A model generated the notes under the pieces. The model did no database searches and had not been told where the DNA came from. It was given only the letters and a program-made list of their open reading frames with translations. From Marinitoga sp. 38H-ov (GTDB lineage Bacteria; Thermotogota; Thermotogae; Petrotogales; Petrotogaceae), in NCBI RefSeq assembly GCF_011057715.1, contig NZ_LNGH01000016.1, positions 62,001 through 126,000 on the forward strand: 64,000 nt of DNA. The letters run 5' to 3'. A program made the translations under genes and the position numbers. This document shows, in pieces, positions 1 through 9,282 of the stretch. How positions within the stretch are numbered: position 1 is the first letter of the stretch; every line of letters starts with the position of its first letter.

Positions 1-611
1 GATTCATAATATTCCTTTGCTTCTTCAGGAACAATATCTAATTTTTTATCTTTACCACTTTTATCTTTGTCATATTCAAAAGACTCATGAGTTATTAAAT
101 TTACAATACCTTTAAAATCAGGTCCTTCACCAATTGGAACTTGTAATGGAACTACTTTTACTCCATCTTCAAATGTTTCTTTAATAGTAGAAACTAATTC
201 ACCAAAGTTTACTCCTTCTTTGTCCATTTGAGTAATAAATATAAATATTGGTTTTTTATTTTCTCTTGCTATTTTCCATATTCTTTCTGTAGTTACTTCA
301 ATACCTGCAGATGCATTAATTACTAATACTACATTATCTACCGCATTAACAGCAACATCTATATCCCCTAAAAAATCAGCCATTCCAGGTGTATCAAAGA
401 AATAAAATTTTGTATCTTTATAGTCAACTGCTACCACATGATTAGAAAATGATGCACCCTTTTCTTTTTCAATCTCCTCTGAATCCAAATATCTTTGACC
501 AATTCTATCTGCTCCACAATAATTATTTAATATAGCATCCATTAATGTGGTTTTCCCACATCCATGATGGCCAAATAGCCCCACTATCCTTTTTTTGTCT
601 ACGTTTGCCAT
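1..611 (-). CDS. Translation elongation factor G paralogue, N-terminal GTPase part (cut by window edge)
   Basis: Only the first about 203 residues lie in the window; the gene runs off the left edge. The reading frame starts at ATG 609-611 behind a GGGGGTG Shine-Dalgarno. The P-loop is GHHGCGKT (residues 14-21) and the G3 motif is DTPG (73-76), as in EF-G/EF-Tu family translational GTPases. The G4 motif, normally NKxD, reads TQMD (127-130), and the switch I segment before G3 is GASF rather than the canonical GITI. This suggests an EF-G-like paralogue rather than the main fusA, but the domains that would decide this are outside the window. It lies 26 bases downstream of the phosphodiester glycosidase gene, so it is probably the last known member of the tilS-ftsH run. 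Confidence 0.85.
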   Translation of the reverse strand, partial: MANVDKKRIVGLFGHHGCGKTTLMDAILNNYCGADRIGQRYLDSEEIEKEKGASFSNHVVAVDYKDTKFYFFDTPGMADFLGDIDVAVNAVDNVVLVINASAGIEVTTERIWKIARENKKPIFIFITQMDKEGVNFGELVSTIKETFEDGVKVVPLQVPIGEGPDFKGIVNLITHESFEYDKDKSGKDKKLDIVPEEAKEYYE

Positions 612-637
612 ATACTACACCCCCACTGTTAGAATAT

Positions 638-2386
638 CTATTTTTTCTTAAAAACTCCCAAGAAAGCGGGAATTTTATTTCTCCAATTTTCAGATCTATA
701 ATTTAAAAATCTTCCGTTATAATAAAATAAAGATGAACTTCCCCCATCAAGCATCATAGCTTGCCTAATATTGCCTATTTTTTCTAATAATAATTGAGCT
801 TCATCATAATTTATACCAGGATTAGATTCCATATATCCATCAACTACTATAAATAATACCATATTTTCATTATCAATTGCAACTATTGTTCTAGGTGTTT
901 TTCGGTTAATAATGCTAGATGAATAGGATAATTTTTCTTCTTTTAATGCTTCTTGCATTAAATCATCTGTCAATAGCAATGGTCCACCTTCAACCATTTC
1001 TTTAATAGCTATATTTTGATTAATATCTATATCAAATATAACTTCTTCCCCTTCTTCTAAATTAGGTATATACTTTAAATATTTTCTTTCAATCAATAAT
1101 AATTTCTGATCATTTATTGGGATTTTTTTACCTATGTTAATTATATATCCATTCTCTATTAATAAAAATAAGTAATCATCTTCATTTTCTTTTATTTCTC
1201 CCTTATATTCTGAAGTATATAATTTCACATCGCCTTTCCAAGCAGTATTTATTGCTTTAATCCAAAAAGGTACATCTTTTATATATATTTTATATTCCAT
1301 TACAACATTTTTAATATAAGGATTGCCATATTGATCTAATATAAAACTAGGTCTATAATATGACGATATATGTTGAATTTTACCATTTGAAATTATCTTT
1401 CCAATAGGCTCTAAAGAAGAAACATCAAAATACCCTGCATTAATTGCCAATATTGGATTTATTTCATTTAAATATTCTTCTGCATCTATTGTAGCCCCTA
1501 AATTATTAAATATAACTTTAATTTCCAATTCCTTTGGGTTAATTCTAGCAATATGAACAGGAACTATTCTTCCGCCTAAATCAATCATTTTATTTTCGAC
1601 TTTAATTAATTCTGTGTCTATTATTTGATCATTTTTTATTTCTTTTAATTTCTGTTCTAAAGGAGATGCTTTAGGTGTTTCTTCTTTAGTATTTGATTGA
1701 CTTTTTAATGTATTATCTTCTTTTGAACCACTAATTTTATCTTCATTCATATTAAGGATAATAGTTCTATTAGAAATATTTAAATCATAGCTATTAAAAT
1801 TTTTTATTTTATACTTAACAACATTATCAGAAACCATAACAAAATCTATATCTTTAGGAACTGGAAACTCATTAAATGCAGGATATATAACTATACCATC
1901 ATTTTCAACTTTTATCATATTTTCATTTATAATATGACTTAAAGTAAAAATAATTTTATTAAATGAAAACTCTATTTTTATTATTCTAGGAATACTTTTA
2001 TATAAAAATACATTATCTAATTTAAATGTTTTTAAATTAAAGAAATCTGATATAGCATCTATTAAAACATATAACTTTCCATTTTTCTCAAAAACCGCTG
2101 AAGAATATGACTTATTAATATTAAAATTTATTCTTGCTGTTCCTTTAATTAAATCAAGTTCTAATATATCATTATTTTCAGGATTTGATATATATATAAT
2201 ATTTTTTGATGGATATTTTCTTAGATTAAAAAATTCAGCAAATTCTTCAATATCAATATATATATTTTCGGATAAGCTTAAACTATTAAATTCTTTAGGA
2301 TTCTTTGTAACATCGATAAAATATACCCCTGAAAAAGACAATATACTTAATATTAAAAATAATAATATAATAACCTTTTTATACAT
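638..2386 (-). CDS. Exported phosphodiester glycosidase (NAGPA/DUF2233) domain protein
   Basis: The protein has 582 residues. Residues 1-20 form a hydrophobic signal segment. The first 200 or so residues look like a beta-rich copper-amine-oxidase-N or AMIN-like surface domain, followed by a charged low-complexity linker (about 215-245). The C-terminal half (about 265-582) carries features of the NAGPA/phosphodiester glycosidase family: INAGYFD, then RTIVAID, and near the end MLDGGSSS. Family members remove sugar phosphodiesters or act on cell-surface glycans, but the substrate here cannot be read from the sequence. The start codon shares one base with the stop of the nucleoside phosphorylase gene (TAATG), with a strong GGAGG site, so the two are translationally coupled. 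Confidence 0.85.
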   Translation of the reverse strand: MYKKVIILLFLILSILSFSGVYFIDVTKNPKEFNSLSLSENIYIDIEEFAEFFNLRKYPSKNIIYISNPENNDILELDLIKGTARINFNINKSYSSAVFEKNGKLYVLIDAISDFFNLKTFKLDNVFLYKSIPRIIKIEFSFNKIIFTLSHIINENMIKVENDGIVIYPAFNEFPVPKDIDFVMVSDNVVKYKIKNFNSYDLNISNRTIILNMNEDKISGSKEDNTLKSQSNTKEETPKASPLEQKLKEIKNDQIIDTELIKVENKMIDLGGRIVPVHIARINPKELEIKVIFNNLGATIDAEEYLNEINPILAINAGYFDVSSLEPIGKIISNGKIQHISSYYRPSFILDQYGNPYIKNVVMEYKIYIKDVPFWIKAINTAWKGDVKLYTSEYKGEIKENEDDYLFLLIENGYIINIGKKIPINDQKLLLIERKYLKYIPNLEEGEEVIFDIDINQNIAIKEMVEGGPLLLTDDLMQEALKEEKLSYSSSIINRKTPRTIVAIDNENMVLFIVVDGYMESNPGINYDEAQLLLEKIGNIRQAMMLDGGSSSLFYYNGRFLNYRSENWRNKIPAFLGVFKKK

Positions 2387-3702
2387 TATTTACCTCCTAC
2401 TATTCTCTCGTAAATCAATTTCATTTTTTCTTCTTTTGGAGGTACATCTGTTATTTCATATGCTTCATTTAATAATTTTAATGCTTCATCCACATTGCTT
2501 TTTTCTGAAATATACAATTCAGCTATTAAATCTCCCTTATTAACCTTAACTCCTAATTTTTTCAATACTTTTATTCCAACTGAAAAATCTATTATATCTT
2601 CTTTTGTTTTTCTTCCAGCTCCTAAAACCATAGACGCAATTCCAACTTTTTCTGTATCGATATGAGAAATATAACCATCTTTTTCTGCTTTAAATTCAAC
2701 AATTTTATCTGATATTGGTAAGATTTTTGGGTTATCAATAACTCTTTCATCTCCACCTTGAGCTTTTATCCATTTTCTCATAACCTCTAATGCTTTCCCA
2801 TTTTTTATATTTTCTCTTAAAATATCTTTTGCTTTTTCATATGTATATAATCCAGATAAATCTAACATATTAGCCCCTAACTCAACACATAATTCGGTAA
2901 AGTCTTCTGGCCCCTTCCCTTTTAAGGTTTCAATAGCTTCTAAAACTTCTAAAGAATTACCTACAGCTTCCCCTAAAGGTTGATCCATATTTGTAACTAA
3001 AGCTATTATTTTTCTATTATTTAATTCTGCTATTTCTACCATCGACTTTGCTAATTTAATAGCATCATCTATATTTTTCATAAAAGCTCCACTACCCGTT
3101 TTCACATCTAAAACTATACCATCAGATTCTACAGCTAACTTTTTACTCATAATACTTGCTGATATTAATGAAATTTCGTCAACTGTATCTGTAACATCCC
3201 TTAAAGCGTATAATTTCTTATCTGCCGGGGCTATATTTCCAGTTTGACCTGCAACTACCATTCCAATTTCATTTGCAATTCTAAAAAATTCTTCTTTAGA
3301 TATTGCTGTTTTAAATCCAGGTATGGACTCTAATTTATCAATTGTTCCACCAGTATGCCCTAATCCTCTACCAGATAATTTTGAAACTTTTAAACCCGCA
3401 GAAGCTACTAATGGACCTACTGCTAATGTTGTTTTGTCCCCAACTCCACCTGTTGAATGTTTATCGATTTTCACTCCGCTAATACCTGATAAATCAATAA
3501 TATCGCCACTATCTCTCATTGTCATTGTCAAATAATATCTTTCTTCTTTAGTCATTCCATTAAAAAATATTGACATTAACCATGCTGAAATTTGATAATC
3601 TGGAATATCGCCATTTACATACCCATTAACCATGTATTCTATTTCTTCTTTAGTATTTATTCCTCCATTTCTTTTTTTATGAATTATATCAACTGGCCTC
3701 AT
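2386..3702 (-). CDS. pdp: Pyrimidine-nucleoside phosphorylase
   Basis: The protein has 438 residues, normal for the thymidine/pyrimidine nucleoside phosphorylase family. It would cleave uridine or thymidine with phosphate to the base and (deoxy)ribose-1-phosphate in the cytosol. The family signature KHSTGGVGDKTTL is at about residues 81-93, followed by SGRGLGHTGGT. The C-terminal domain (about 330-438) has the usual alpha/beta hammerhead fold sequence. The start is ATG behind GGGAGGAAT and overlaps the last 14 bases of the histidine kinase gene. Sequence alone does not separate pdp (broad) from deoA (thymidine specific); the low-GC relatives are usually pdp. Confidence 0.93.
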   Translation of the reverse strand: MRPVDIIHKKRNGGINTKEEIEYMVNGYVNGDIPDYQISAWLMSIFFNGMTKEERYYLTMTMRDSGDIIDLSGISGVKIDKHSTGGVGDKTTLAVGPLVASAGLKVSKLSGRGLGHTGGTIDKLESIPGFKTAISKEEFFRIANEIGMVVAGQTGNIAPADKKLYALRDVTDTVDEISLISASIMSKKLAVESDGIVLDVKTGSGAFMKNIDDAIKLAKSMVEIAELNNRKIIALVTNMDQPLGEAVGNSLEVLEAIETLKGKGPEDFTELCVELGANMLDLSGLYTYEKAKDILRENIKNGKALEVMRKWIKAQGGDERVIDNPKILPISDKIVEFKAEKDGYISHIDTEKVGIASMVLGAGRKTKEDIIDFSVGIKVLKKLGVKVNKGDLIAELYISEKSNVDEALKLLNEAYEITDVPPKEEKMKLIYERIVGGK

Positions 3703-4972
3703 TTATATTCCTCCCTTTATTAAAAATAATTTTGAACAACGTCCCTTGATTTTCTTCACTATCCACTTCAATATACGCTCTATGTTTTTCTAATATTTGC
3801 TTTACTATATACAACCCTAAACCAGTACCAGGAACCTGCCTTGTTCTGGATTTATCAACTCTATAGAACAAATTAAAGATTTTATTTCTTTCTCTTTCGG
3901 GAATTCCTATTCCTGTATCTTCAAATTCCAAAACAACTTCATCTTCATAATCATATAACCTTACAAATACTTCCTTTTCTCCTGAATCTTTAATATGAGT
4001 AAATTTAATAGAATTATCTAATACATTATATAAAACTTGTATTAATCTATCCTCATCACCTATAATCTTTAAATCCTCTTCAATATCTAAATGTAATTTG
4101 ATATCCATATCTTTAATTAAAGAATTAAAGATCATATATATTTTTTTTACTAAATTAGATAAGTTAACTTCTTTAAAATTATACTCATAATCCTTTCTTT
4201 CTAATCTGGATATATCCAATAAATCATTAATTAATCTCGTTAATCTAGATGACTCATCTTCTATTATATTTAAAAATCTTAATGCTTGAGAAGATAACTT
4301 TTCATCACTCATTAACAAAGTTTCAGAATATCCATGTATTACTGTAAGAGGTGTTTTTAACTCATGAGACATTATAGTTAAAAATTCTCTTCTCATTAAA
4401 TCTAATTCTTTTTCTTTTGTAATGTCTCTTAATACAACAATTCTATAATTTTGATTTTTTTCTGATTCTAATAAAATCTTCTTTATTTCACAATGAAAAA
4501 AGGATTTTTTTGGACTATATACAATAATTTCATCACTAATATTTTCATCTAGCCTATAACTTTTTAGTATTATATCAATAATATTATGATCCTCTAGTAT
4601 TTCAGATAATTTTTTACCCAAAAAATTATCTGAAATAAAAAGATTTTGAGCACTTTTATTTGCATAATCTAAAATTAATGCATTTGAATCTTCAGAATAA
4701 AAAACTAGCATAATTGATTCTGATATATTGTTTAAAACTGAGTATATATTATTTCTTTTAATTTTTTCTATTTCTAGTTTTTTATTTAGTCCATTTATCT
4801 TTTCTTCTAAAGAATGTATTAAATACTCAACTGCTGGATCATTTGCAGAAATAGATAAAACTTTTGATAAAGATGATTTAATTTTTATATTTTCATTTTT
4901 TACTGTAATATAATTTGTAAAAATAATATACATTAGTATAGAAAACAATAAGATTATTAAAACATAGTACAT
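3689..4972 (-). CDS. Membrane-anchored sensor histidine kinase
   Basis: The protein has 427 residues. One N-terminal transmembrane helix (about 3-19) is followed by a coiled coil and a PAS-like region (about 65-185). The HisKA dimerisation domain carries the phosphoacceptor His203 in SHELKTPL. The HATPase domain shows the N box (DNSIKF), G1 (DTGIGIP) and G2 (GTGLGL). It lacks an extracellular sensor domain, resembling PhoR/WalK-type kinases reduced to a PAS sensor. It lies downstream of the OmpR/PhoB-type regulator at 5024-5755, its likely partner, but a hairpin at 4988-5017 sits between them and may reduce kinase expression relative to regulator. The signal sensed is unknown. Confidence 0.93.
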   Translation of the reverse strand: MYYVLIILLFSILMYIIFTNYITVKNENIKIKSSLSKVLSISANDPAVEYLIHSLEEKINGLNKKLEIEKIKRNNIYSVLNNISESIMLVFYSEDSNALILDYANKSAQNLFISDNFLGKKLSEILEDHNIIDIILKSYRLDENISDEIIVYSPKKSFFHCEIKKILLESEKNQNYRIVVLRDITKEKELDLMRREFLTIMSHELKTPLTVIHGYSETLLMSDEKLSSQALRFLNIIEDESSRLTRLINDLLDISRLERKDYEYNFKEVNLSNLVKKIYMIFNSLIKDMDIKLHLDIEEDLKIIGDEDRLIQVLYNVLDNSIKFTHIKDSGEKEVFVRLYDYEDEVVLEFEDTGIGIPERERNKIFNLFYRVDKSRTRQVPGTGLGLYIVKQILEKHRAYIEVDSEENQGTLFKIIFNKGRNINEAS

Positions 4973-4987
4973 TATATCACCTATTTC

Positions 4988-5017
4988 AAAAAAGCGACAG
5001 AAAATCTGCCGCTTTTT
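4988..5017 (-). terminator. Intrinsic terminator or attenuator between response regulator and kinase
   Basis: An inverted repeat (AAAAAGCG at 4989-4996 with CGCTTTTT at 5010-5017, inner CAGA/TCTG) ends in a run of T on the minus strand. It lies in the 51-base gap between the response regulator and its kinase, and the kinase has no obvious promoter of its own there, so read-through is expected. Confidence 0.65.
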
Positions 5018-5023
5018 GTTTTA

Positions 5024-5755
5024 TTAATAGTCTAACTTTTCTTTTCCAGGATCTCTAAATTTATAACCTTTTCCTCTAACAGTAATAATGTATTTTGGAT
5101 TTGATGGATCTTCTTCTATCTTTGTTCTTAATCTTCTTATATGAACATCAACTGTTCTTGTATCTCCAAAATAATCATAACCCCATAATTTATCTAATAA
5201 TACATCTCTACTAAATACTTTACCTTCATTTTTAGCTAAGAATGTTAATAATTCAAATTCTAATGGTGTTAATTCTACAGCATTTCCTCTTATGAGAACT
5301 TCATATCTTTCAGTATCAATTTCTAAATCTTTGGCAATTATTTTCTTTGGACCTTCTTCTTTAATTTGCATTGCTTGTTGTTGTCTTCTAAAAATAGATT
5401 TTATTCTAGCAATTAATTCTCTTACATTAAATGGTTTTGTTACATAGTCATCACTACCTAATTCTAAACCTGCAACCTTATCAGCTGGATCATCTTTTGC
5501 ACTTAATATAAGTACTGGTGAATTTTTAAATTTATCATTACTTTTAACAGATCTAATAAAATCAAAACCATCCATTGAACCAGGTAACATAATATCAACT
5601 ATAAAAAAGTCTACTTCTTTTTCATCTAACATTTTTACTGCTTCATCTGCATCTGAAGCTAAAACTACCTCATACCCTTCTTTTGTAAGATTAAAATTCA
5701 ACATTTCTGAAATAGCAGGATCATCTTCAATAATCATAATAACTTTTTTAGCCAT
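5024..5755 (-). CDS. OmpR/PhoB-family response regulator
   Basis: The protein has 243 residues. The N-terminal receiver (about 4-120) has the acidic pair E10/D11/D12, phosphoacceptor Asp54 in DIMLPG, and the conserved Lys in TKPF. The C-terminal winged helix (about 145-237) has the OmpR-type ending with RTVDVHIRRLR and RGKGYKF. It should bind DNA as a dimer when phosphorylated by the kinase encoded just downstream. The start is ATG behind GGAGGGAGG. Relatives next to a PAS-only kinase include PhoB and WalR; which regulon it controls cannot be told here. Confidence 0.95.
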   Translation of the reverse strand: MAKKVIMIIEDDPAISEMLNFNLTKEGYEVVLASDADEAVKMLDEKEVDFFIVDIMLPGSMDGFDFIRSVKSNDKFKNSPVLILSAKDDPADKVAGLELGSDDYVTKPFNVRELIARIKSIFRRQQQAMQIKEEGPKKIIAKDLEIDTERYEVLIRGNAVELTPLEFELLTFLAKNEGKVFSRDVLLDKLWGYDYFGDTRTVDVHIRRLRTKIEEDPSNPKYIITVRGKGYKFRDPGKEKLDY

Positions 5756-5780
5756 AATTTATTCCTCCCTCCAATATCAA

Positions 5781-6203
5781 TTATATTATTTTTGTTGATT
5801 TTTCATTTGTTCTTCTTTTTAATACATTTTTACTTACTATAATTTTCTTAAATTCCGCTTCAGCAACTTTTTCAACTTCATCAAAGACTTCAGCAAAAAA
5901 TTTAATTTTATTGTCTTTTACATAAACTATTTTAAGTTTTATATATACCTTGAACCCCATTGGTGTTGGAGATATATGCTTTATTCTAGCTGATGAAACT
6001 ACAGATACATGTTCTGGTATTAGTGGATCAAGTAATTCTGTAGATGCTCTAAATATTTCCTCTAATAATGCAGTTGTAGCTAATAAATGAAAATCTTTAA
6101 ATTCTTCTTTCTCAGACCATAAAAAGGATTCGTCATTTACACTAAAAGAATAATTAAATTCCTTCCCCTCTAATTTCTTGAGATTCCCCCAAATCACCTC
6201 CAT
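5781..6203 (-). CDS. Hot-dog fold thioesterase, fluoroacetyl-CoA thioesterase (FlK)-like
   Basis: The protein has 140 residues with the short hot-dog architecture: an N-terminal strand, a central helix rich in Ala/Thr/Leu (LLATTALLEEIF), and then beta strands with ISPTPMGFKVYIK. Proteins of this FlK-like family hydrolyse acyl-CoA thioesters or are of unknown role; the substrate here is not known. The start is ATG behind GGAGGTG, a site that lies inside the end of ftsH, giving a 50-base overlap. The gene precedes the response regulator with a 25-base gap and so belongs to the same transcript. Confidence 0.75.
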   Translation of the reverse strand: MEVIWGNLKKLEGKEFNYSFSVNDESFLWSEKEEFKDFHLLATTALLEEIFRASTELLDPLIPEHVSVVSSARIKHISPTPMGFKVYIKLKIVYVKDNKIKFFAEVFDEVEKVAEAEFKKIIVSKNVLKRRTNEKSTKII

Positions 6204-8040
6204 TTTTTTTCACCTCCACGGTTCCTAATAACTCATTCAATTCCTCACCGCTTAAAGTTTCCTTTTCTAATAATACATTAGCTATTTCATGTAATTTATC
6301 AATATTTTCTGATAAAATTGTTTTTGCTTTTTCATATGATTCTATAATAATCCTCTTTATTTCATTATCTATTTCATTTGCTGTTTCTTCACTATAGTTT
6401 TTCATTTTAGCTAATTCCTTGCCTAAAAATACTTCTTCCTCTTCAGCTCCCCAAGCTATTGGCCCTAATCTTTCACTCATTCCAAATTTTAATATCATAA
6501 TTCTTGCATATTCTGTAGCTTTTTGCAAATCATTCGCAGCACCACTAGTAATTTGATTAAAAACTAATTCTTCAGCCGCTCTACCGCCTAAAATACCTGT
6601 TATTCTATCAAGAATCTCTTCTTTTGTCATTAAATATCTATCTTCTAATGGAAGTTGAAGTGTAAAACCTAATGCTTGATGTCCTCTAGGTATTATCGTA
6701 ACCTTATGAACTGGATCAGCATTTGGCAATAACGCCCCAACTATTGCATGACCTAATTCATGATAAGCTATTATTTTTCTGGTTTTATCAGAAATAACTC
6801 TAGTCTTTCTCGCAGGACCAGCTATAACTCTATCTATAGCTTCTTCCATTTCTTCCATTTCAATTATTTTTTTACCTTTTCTAGCAGATAATAAAGCTGC
6901 TTCATTTATTAAATTTTCTAAATCTGCTCCAGAAAAACCAGGTGTCCTTCTAGCTAAAACCTCTATATCTATATTCGGAGATATAGGTTTTCCTTTCATA
7001 TGTATTTTTAATATTTGTTCTCTACCTTTAACATCAGGCATATCTAATACAACTTTCTTATCAAATCTTCCAGGTCTTAACAAGGCTTTATCTAATATAT
7101 CAGGCCTATTAGTAGCAGCCATTACTACAATTCCAACTCTTGGATCAAATCCATCCATTTCAACTAATAATTGGTTTAATGTTTGTTCTCTTTCGTCATG
7201 TCCGCCACCTAAACCCGCTCCTCTTTGCCTTCCTACAGCATCTATTTCATCAATAAATATAATAGCCGGAGCATTCGCTTTAGCTTGTGCAAATAAATCT
7301 CTAACTCTTGCTGCACCTACACCAACAAAAAGTTCCACAAAATCTGAACCACTTATATAGAAAAATGGCACTTTTGCTTCTCCAGCAACTGCTCTTGCTA
7401 CTAATGTTTTACCAGTACCAGGAGGTCCAACTAATAAGATTCCCTTTGGCATTCTAGCTCCCATCTTATTAAATGATTGAGGATTTTTTAAGAATTTAAC
7501 AATATCTTCTAATTCTTCTTTAGCTTCATCAACTCCTGCTACATCATCAAAAGTAACTCTTTCCTTATCGGGATCATATTTCCTGGCAGGACTTTTAGTA
7601 AAATTCATACCTTGTGGGCCTCTACCAGTTAATGGTCTTAACATTATCATCCAAAGGAATATTAAAATTATAAAAGGAATTATATAACTAAGAATCCCAT
7701 ATAACCAACCCGAAGTAACATCCTGCTTAAAATCTACTTCAACATTTTTTTCTATTAACTTATCAACAAAATTTGAATCCCTTAAAATTATTGGGGCAAA
7801 TAAATCATAACTTTGCCCTTCTATTGTTTTAACAATAACACTCCCTGTATCTTTCACTAATACCTTTGAGACTTTACCTTTATCTACTAATTCTGAAAAT
7901 TCAGTATAGCTAATAGTCGTACTTGCAGTATCTACTGTCATTCCTCTTATAATAAAAAATATTATAAATCCTATAATTAAATAAACTGCAATAATTCCAA
8001 ACAATCTTTTTTTATCATTATTTTCATTTTTATCCGCCAA
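6154..8040 (-). CDS. ftsH: ATP-dependent zinc metalloprotease FtsH
   Basis: This is the membrane-bound AAA+ protease for quality control of membrane and short-lived proteins. Two transmembrane helices flank a small external domain (first about 15-36, second about 110-135). The AAA domain has Walker A GPPGTGKT, Walker B IIFIDEID and the SRH arginines; the M41 protease domain has the zinc motif HELGH (His427 and His431). Length is normal (about 628 residues). Two in-frame TTG codons are possible starts. The one at 8038-8040 is 8 bases from AGGAGGT, whereas the upstream TTG (8046) is only 2 bases away, so the downstream one is preferred. It follows tilS closely, a common neighbourhood. Confidence 0.97.
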   Translation of the reverse strand: MADKNENNDKKRLFGIIAVYLIIGFIIFFIIRGMTVDTASTTISYTEFSELVDKGKVSKVLVKDTGSVIVKTIEGQSYDLFAPIILRDSNFVDKLIEKNVEVDFKQDVTSGWLYGILSYIIPFIILIFLWMIMLRPLTGRGPQGMNFTKSPARKYDPDKERVTFDDVAGVDEAKEELEDIVKFLKNPQSFNKMGARMPKGILLVGPPGTGKTLVARAVAGEAKVPFFYISGSDFVELFVGVGAARVRDLFAQAKANAPAIIFIDEIDAVGRQRGAGLGGGHDEREQTLNQLLVEMDGFDPRVGIVVMAATNRPDILDKALLRPGRFDKKVVLDMPDVKGREQILKIHMKGKPISPNIDIEVLARRTPGFSGADLENLINEAALLSARKGKKIIEMEEMEEAIDRVIAGPARKTRVISDKTRKIIAYHELGHAIVGALLPNADPVHKVTIIPRGHQALGFTLQLPLEDRYLMTKEEILDRITGILGGRAAEELVFNQITSGAANDLQKATEYARIMILKFGMSERLGPIAWGAEEEEVFLGKELAKMKNYSEETANEIDNEIKRIIIESYEKAKTILSENIDKLHEIANVLLEKETLSGEELNELLGTVEVKKNGGDLGESQEIRGEGI

Positions 8041-8055
8041 GAGCAATTACCTCCT

Positions 8056-8991
8056 TCAATTTAACTCTTTAGTTATATATAATTTATCTTTCTTTTTTTC
8101 AATATTTAATTTATTTATTTTTCTTTTTCCAGAATTTTTCATACTTAATATCTTTTCTATTTCCTCTTTTGATGGAGGAAATATATTTGATTTTAAAAAA
8201 ACTAATCTTAATATTTCTTTATCAAAAAAATCATTTTTTATTTCCACTTCATATATATTATTTTTATAAATTACTCTTTCTTTAAAAAGTGATTCTATGT
8301 ATTCCCTATATTCCCACGTTATTTCAGCAAATCTAAAAAGTGATTCTTCATATTTAATATTTATTTCCTCAAATTTTGGTAATATTTCATGTCTAACCTT
8401 GTTACGCATATATTTTGTATCATAATTAGATTCATCAATAACATATTTAACATTGTTAATTGTAACATATTTTTCTAAATTTTCAAAATTTAAAATCAAT
8501 ATCGGTCTTGTAACATTTTTGTATATTGGCAACATACCAGCTATTCCATAAATTCCTGTTCCCTTAGCAAGTCTATATAAAATAGTTTCTGATAAATCTT
8601 TAGAATAATGAGCTACAGCAATTTTTTCATATCTTTTTTTATCCATAATCTCATTAAAAAAATCATATCTTAATTTTCTAGCAGCTTCTTCTATTCCAAT
8701 CTTATTATTTTTAGCGTAATTTAAAACATCTATTTTTTTCGAAAAAAATGGAATATTTCTTTTCCTACACTCATTTTCAACAAATTTTTCTTCATTATCA
8801 GCATTTTTTCTTAATGAATGATTAAAATGAGCTACAGCAATAGATATTTTTAATATATTCTTTAATTTATGAATTATATCTAACATTACCATAGAATCTC
8901 TTCCGCCCGAAACTCCAAGTAATACTCTATCATCTTCTGAATACATATTATATTTCCGAATAAATTTTAATACTTCAAATTCTATTTTCAC
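8056..8991 (-). CDS. tilS: tRNA(Ile)-lysidine synthase
   Basis: This ATP-pyrophosphatase enzyme modifies C34 of the CAU-anticodon tRNA-Ile to lysidine, so that it reads AUA codons. The P-loop SGGRDS is at residues 28-33, followed by the TilS-type helix. HFNHSLRKNAD and RKLRYDFF match the family. At 311 residues it is short compared with E. coli TilS (about 430) and appears to have only a minimal C-terminal region. The start is GTG, 8 bases after GGAG. It heads the ftsH operon, with an extended -10 promoter just upstream. AUA is a frequent codon in this AT-rich genome, so the gene should be essential. Confidence 0.92.
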   Translation of the reverse strand: MKIEFEVLKFIRKYNMYSEDDRVLLGVSGGRDSMVMLDIIHKLKNILKISIAVAHFNHSLRKNADNEEKFVENECRKRNIPFFSKKIDVLNYAKNNKIGIEEAARKLRYDFFNEIMDKKRYEKIAVAHYSKDLSETILYRLAKGTGIYGIAGMLPIYKNVTRPILILNFENLEKYVTINNVKYVIDESNYDTKYMRNKVRHEILPKFEEINIKYEESLFRFAEITWEYREYIESLFKERVIYKNNIYEVEIKNDFFDKEILRLVFLKSNIFPPSKEEIEKILSMKNSGKRKINKLNIEKKKDKLYITKELN

Positions 8992-9018
8992 CTTATCAAC
9001 TCCATTCTTTCTTAATAT

Positions 9019-9027
9019 ATTATAACA
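9019..9027 (-). promoter_or_regulatory. Extended -10 promoter for tilS-ftsH operon
   Basis: Minus strand TGT followed by TATAAT, 28 bases before the tilS GTG start. No good -35 hexamer is seen at the expected spacing. Confidence 0.55.
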
Positions 9028-9051
9028 TAAAATGTAAAAATTTTATATTAA

Positions 9052-9079
9052 AAAAAGATTCCCCTTTCGGAGAATCTTT
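9052..9079 (-). terminator. Terminator of the tRNA-Thr transcript
   Basis: Immediately after the tRNA CCA end, the minus strand forms an AAAAGATTC/GAATCTTTT stem with a GAAA loop and ends in seven T residues. It separates the tRNA from the tilS promoter. Confidence 0.85.
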
Positions 9080-9154
9080 TGGAGCCGGTGAAGGGAATCG
9101 AACCCCCAACCTACTCATTACGAATGAGCCGCTCTACCCTTGAGCTACACCGGC
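9080..9154 (-). tRNA. tRNA-Thr, anticodon CGU
   Basis: A 75-base cloverleaf including an encoded CCA end. The acceptor stem is GCCGGTG/CACCGGC, the D loop starts TAGCTCA, and the T arm contains GGTTCGATTCC. The anticodon loop TTCGTAA has anticodon CGT, read from bases 9122-9120. It decodes ACG codons, which are rare in an AT-rich genome. Confidence 0.96.
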
Positions 9155-9164
9155 AAACATGTAT

Positions 9165-9193
9165 ATTATATTACTCAAAAATAATTTTGTCAA
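9165..9193 (-). promoter_or_regulatory. Consensus sigma-A promoter for tRNA-Thr
   Basis: A perfect TTGACA (9188-9193) and perfect TATAAT (9165-9170) are separated by 17 bases on the minus strand. The -10 ends about 10 bases before the tRNA 5' end. Confidence 0.92.
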
Positions 9194-9231
9194 GATTAAC
9201 TTTTATTTTTTAATTTTTTATAATATAATTA

Positions 9232-9240
9232 TGATATAAT
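9232..9240 (+). promoter_or_regulatory. Extended -10 promoter of the HD-GYP gene
   Basis: TG-A-TATAAT lies 42 bases upstream of the ATG at 9283, with a strong AGGAGAG ribosome binding site in between. No clear -35 hexamer. Confidence 0.5.
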
Positions 9241-9282
9241 ATATTATAATTTGTTTTAAATTTAAAAAAAAGGAGAGATAAT

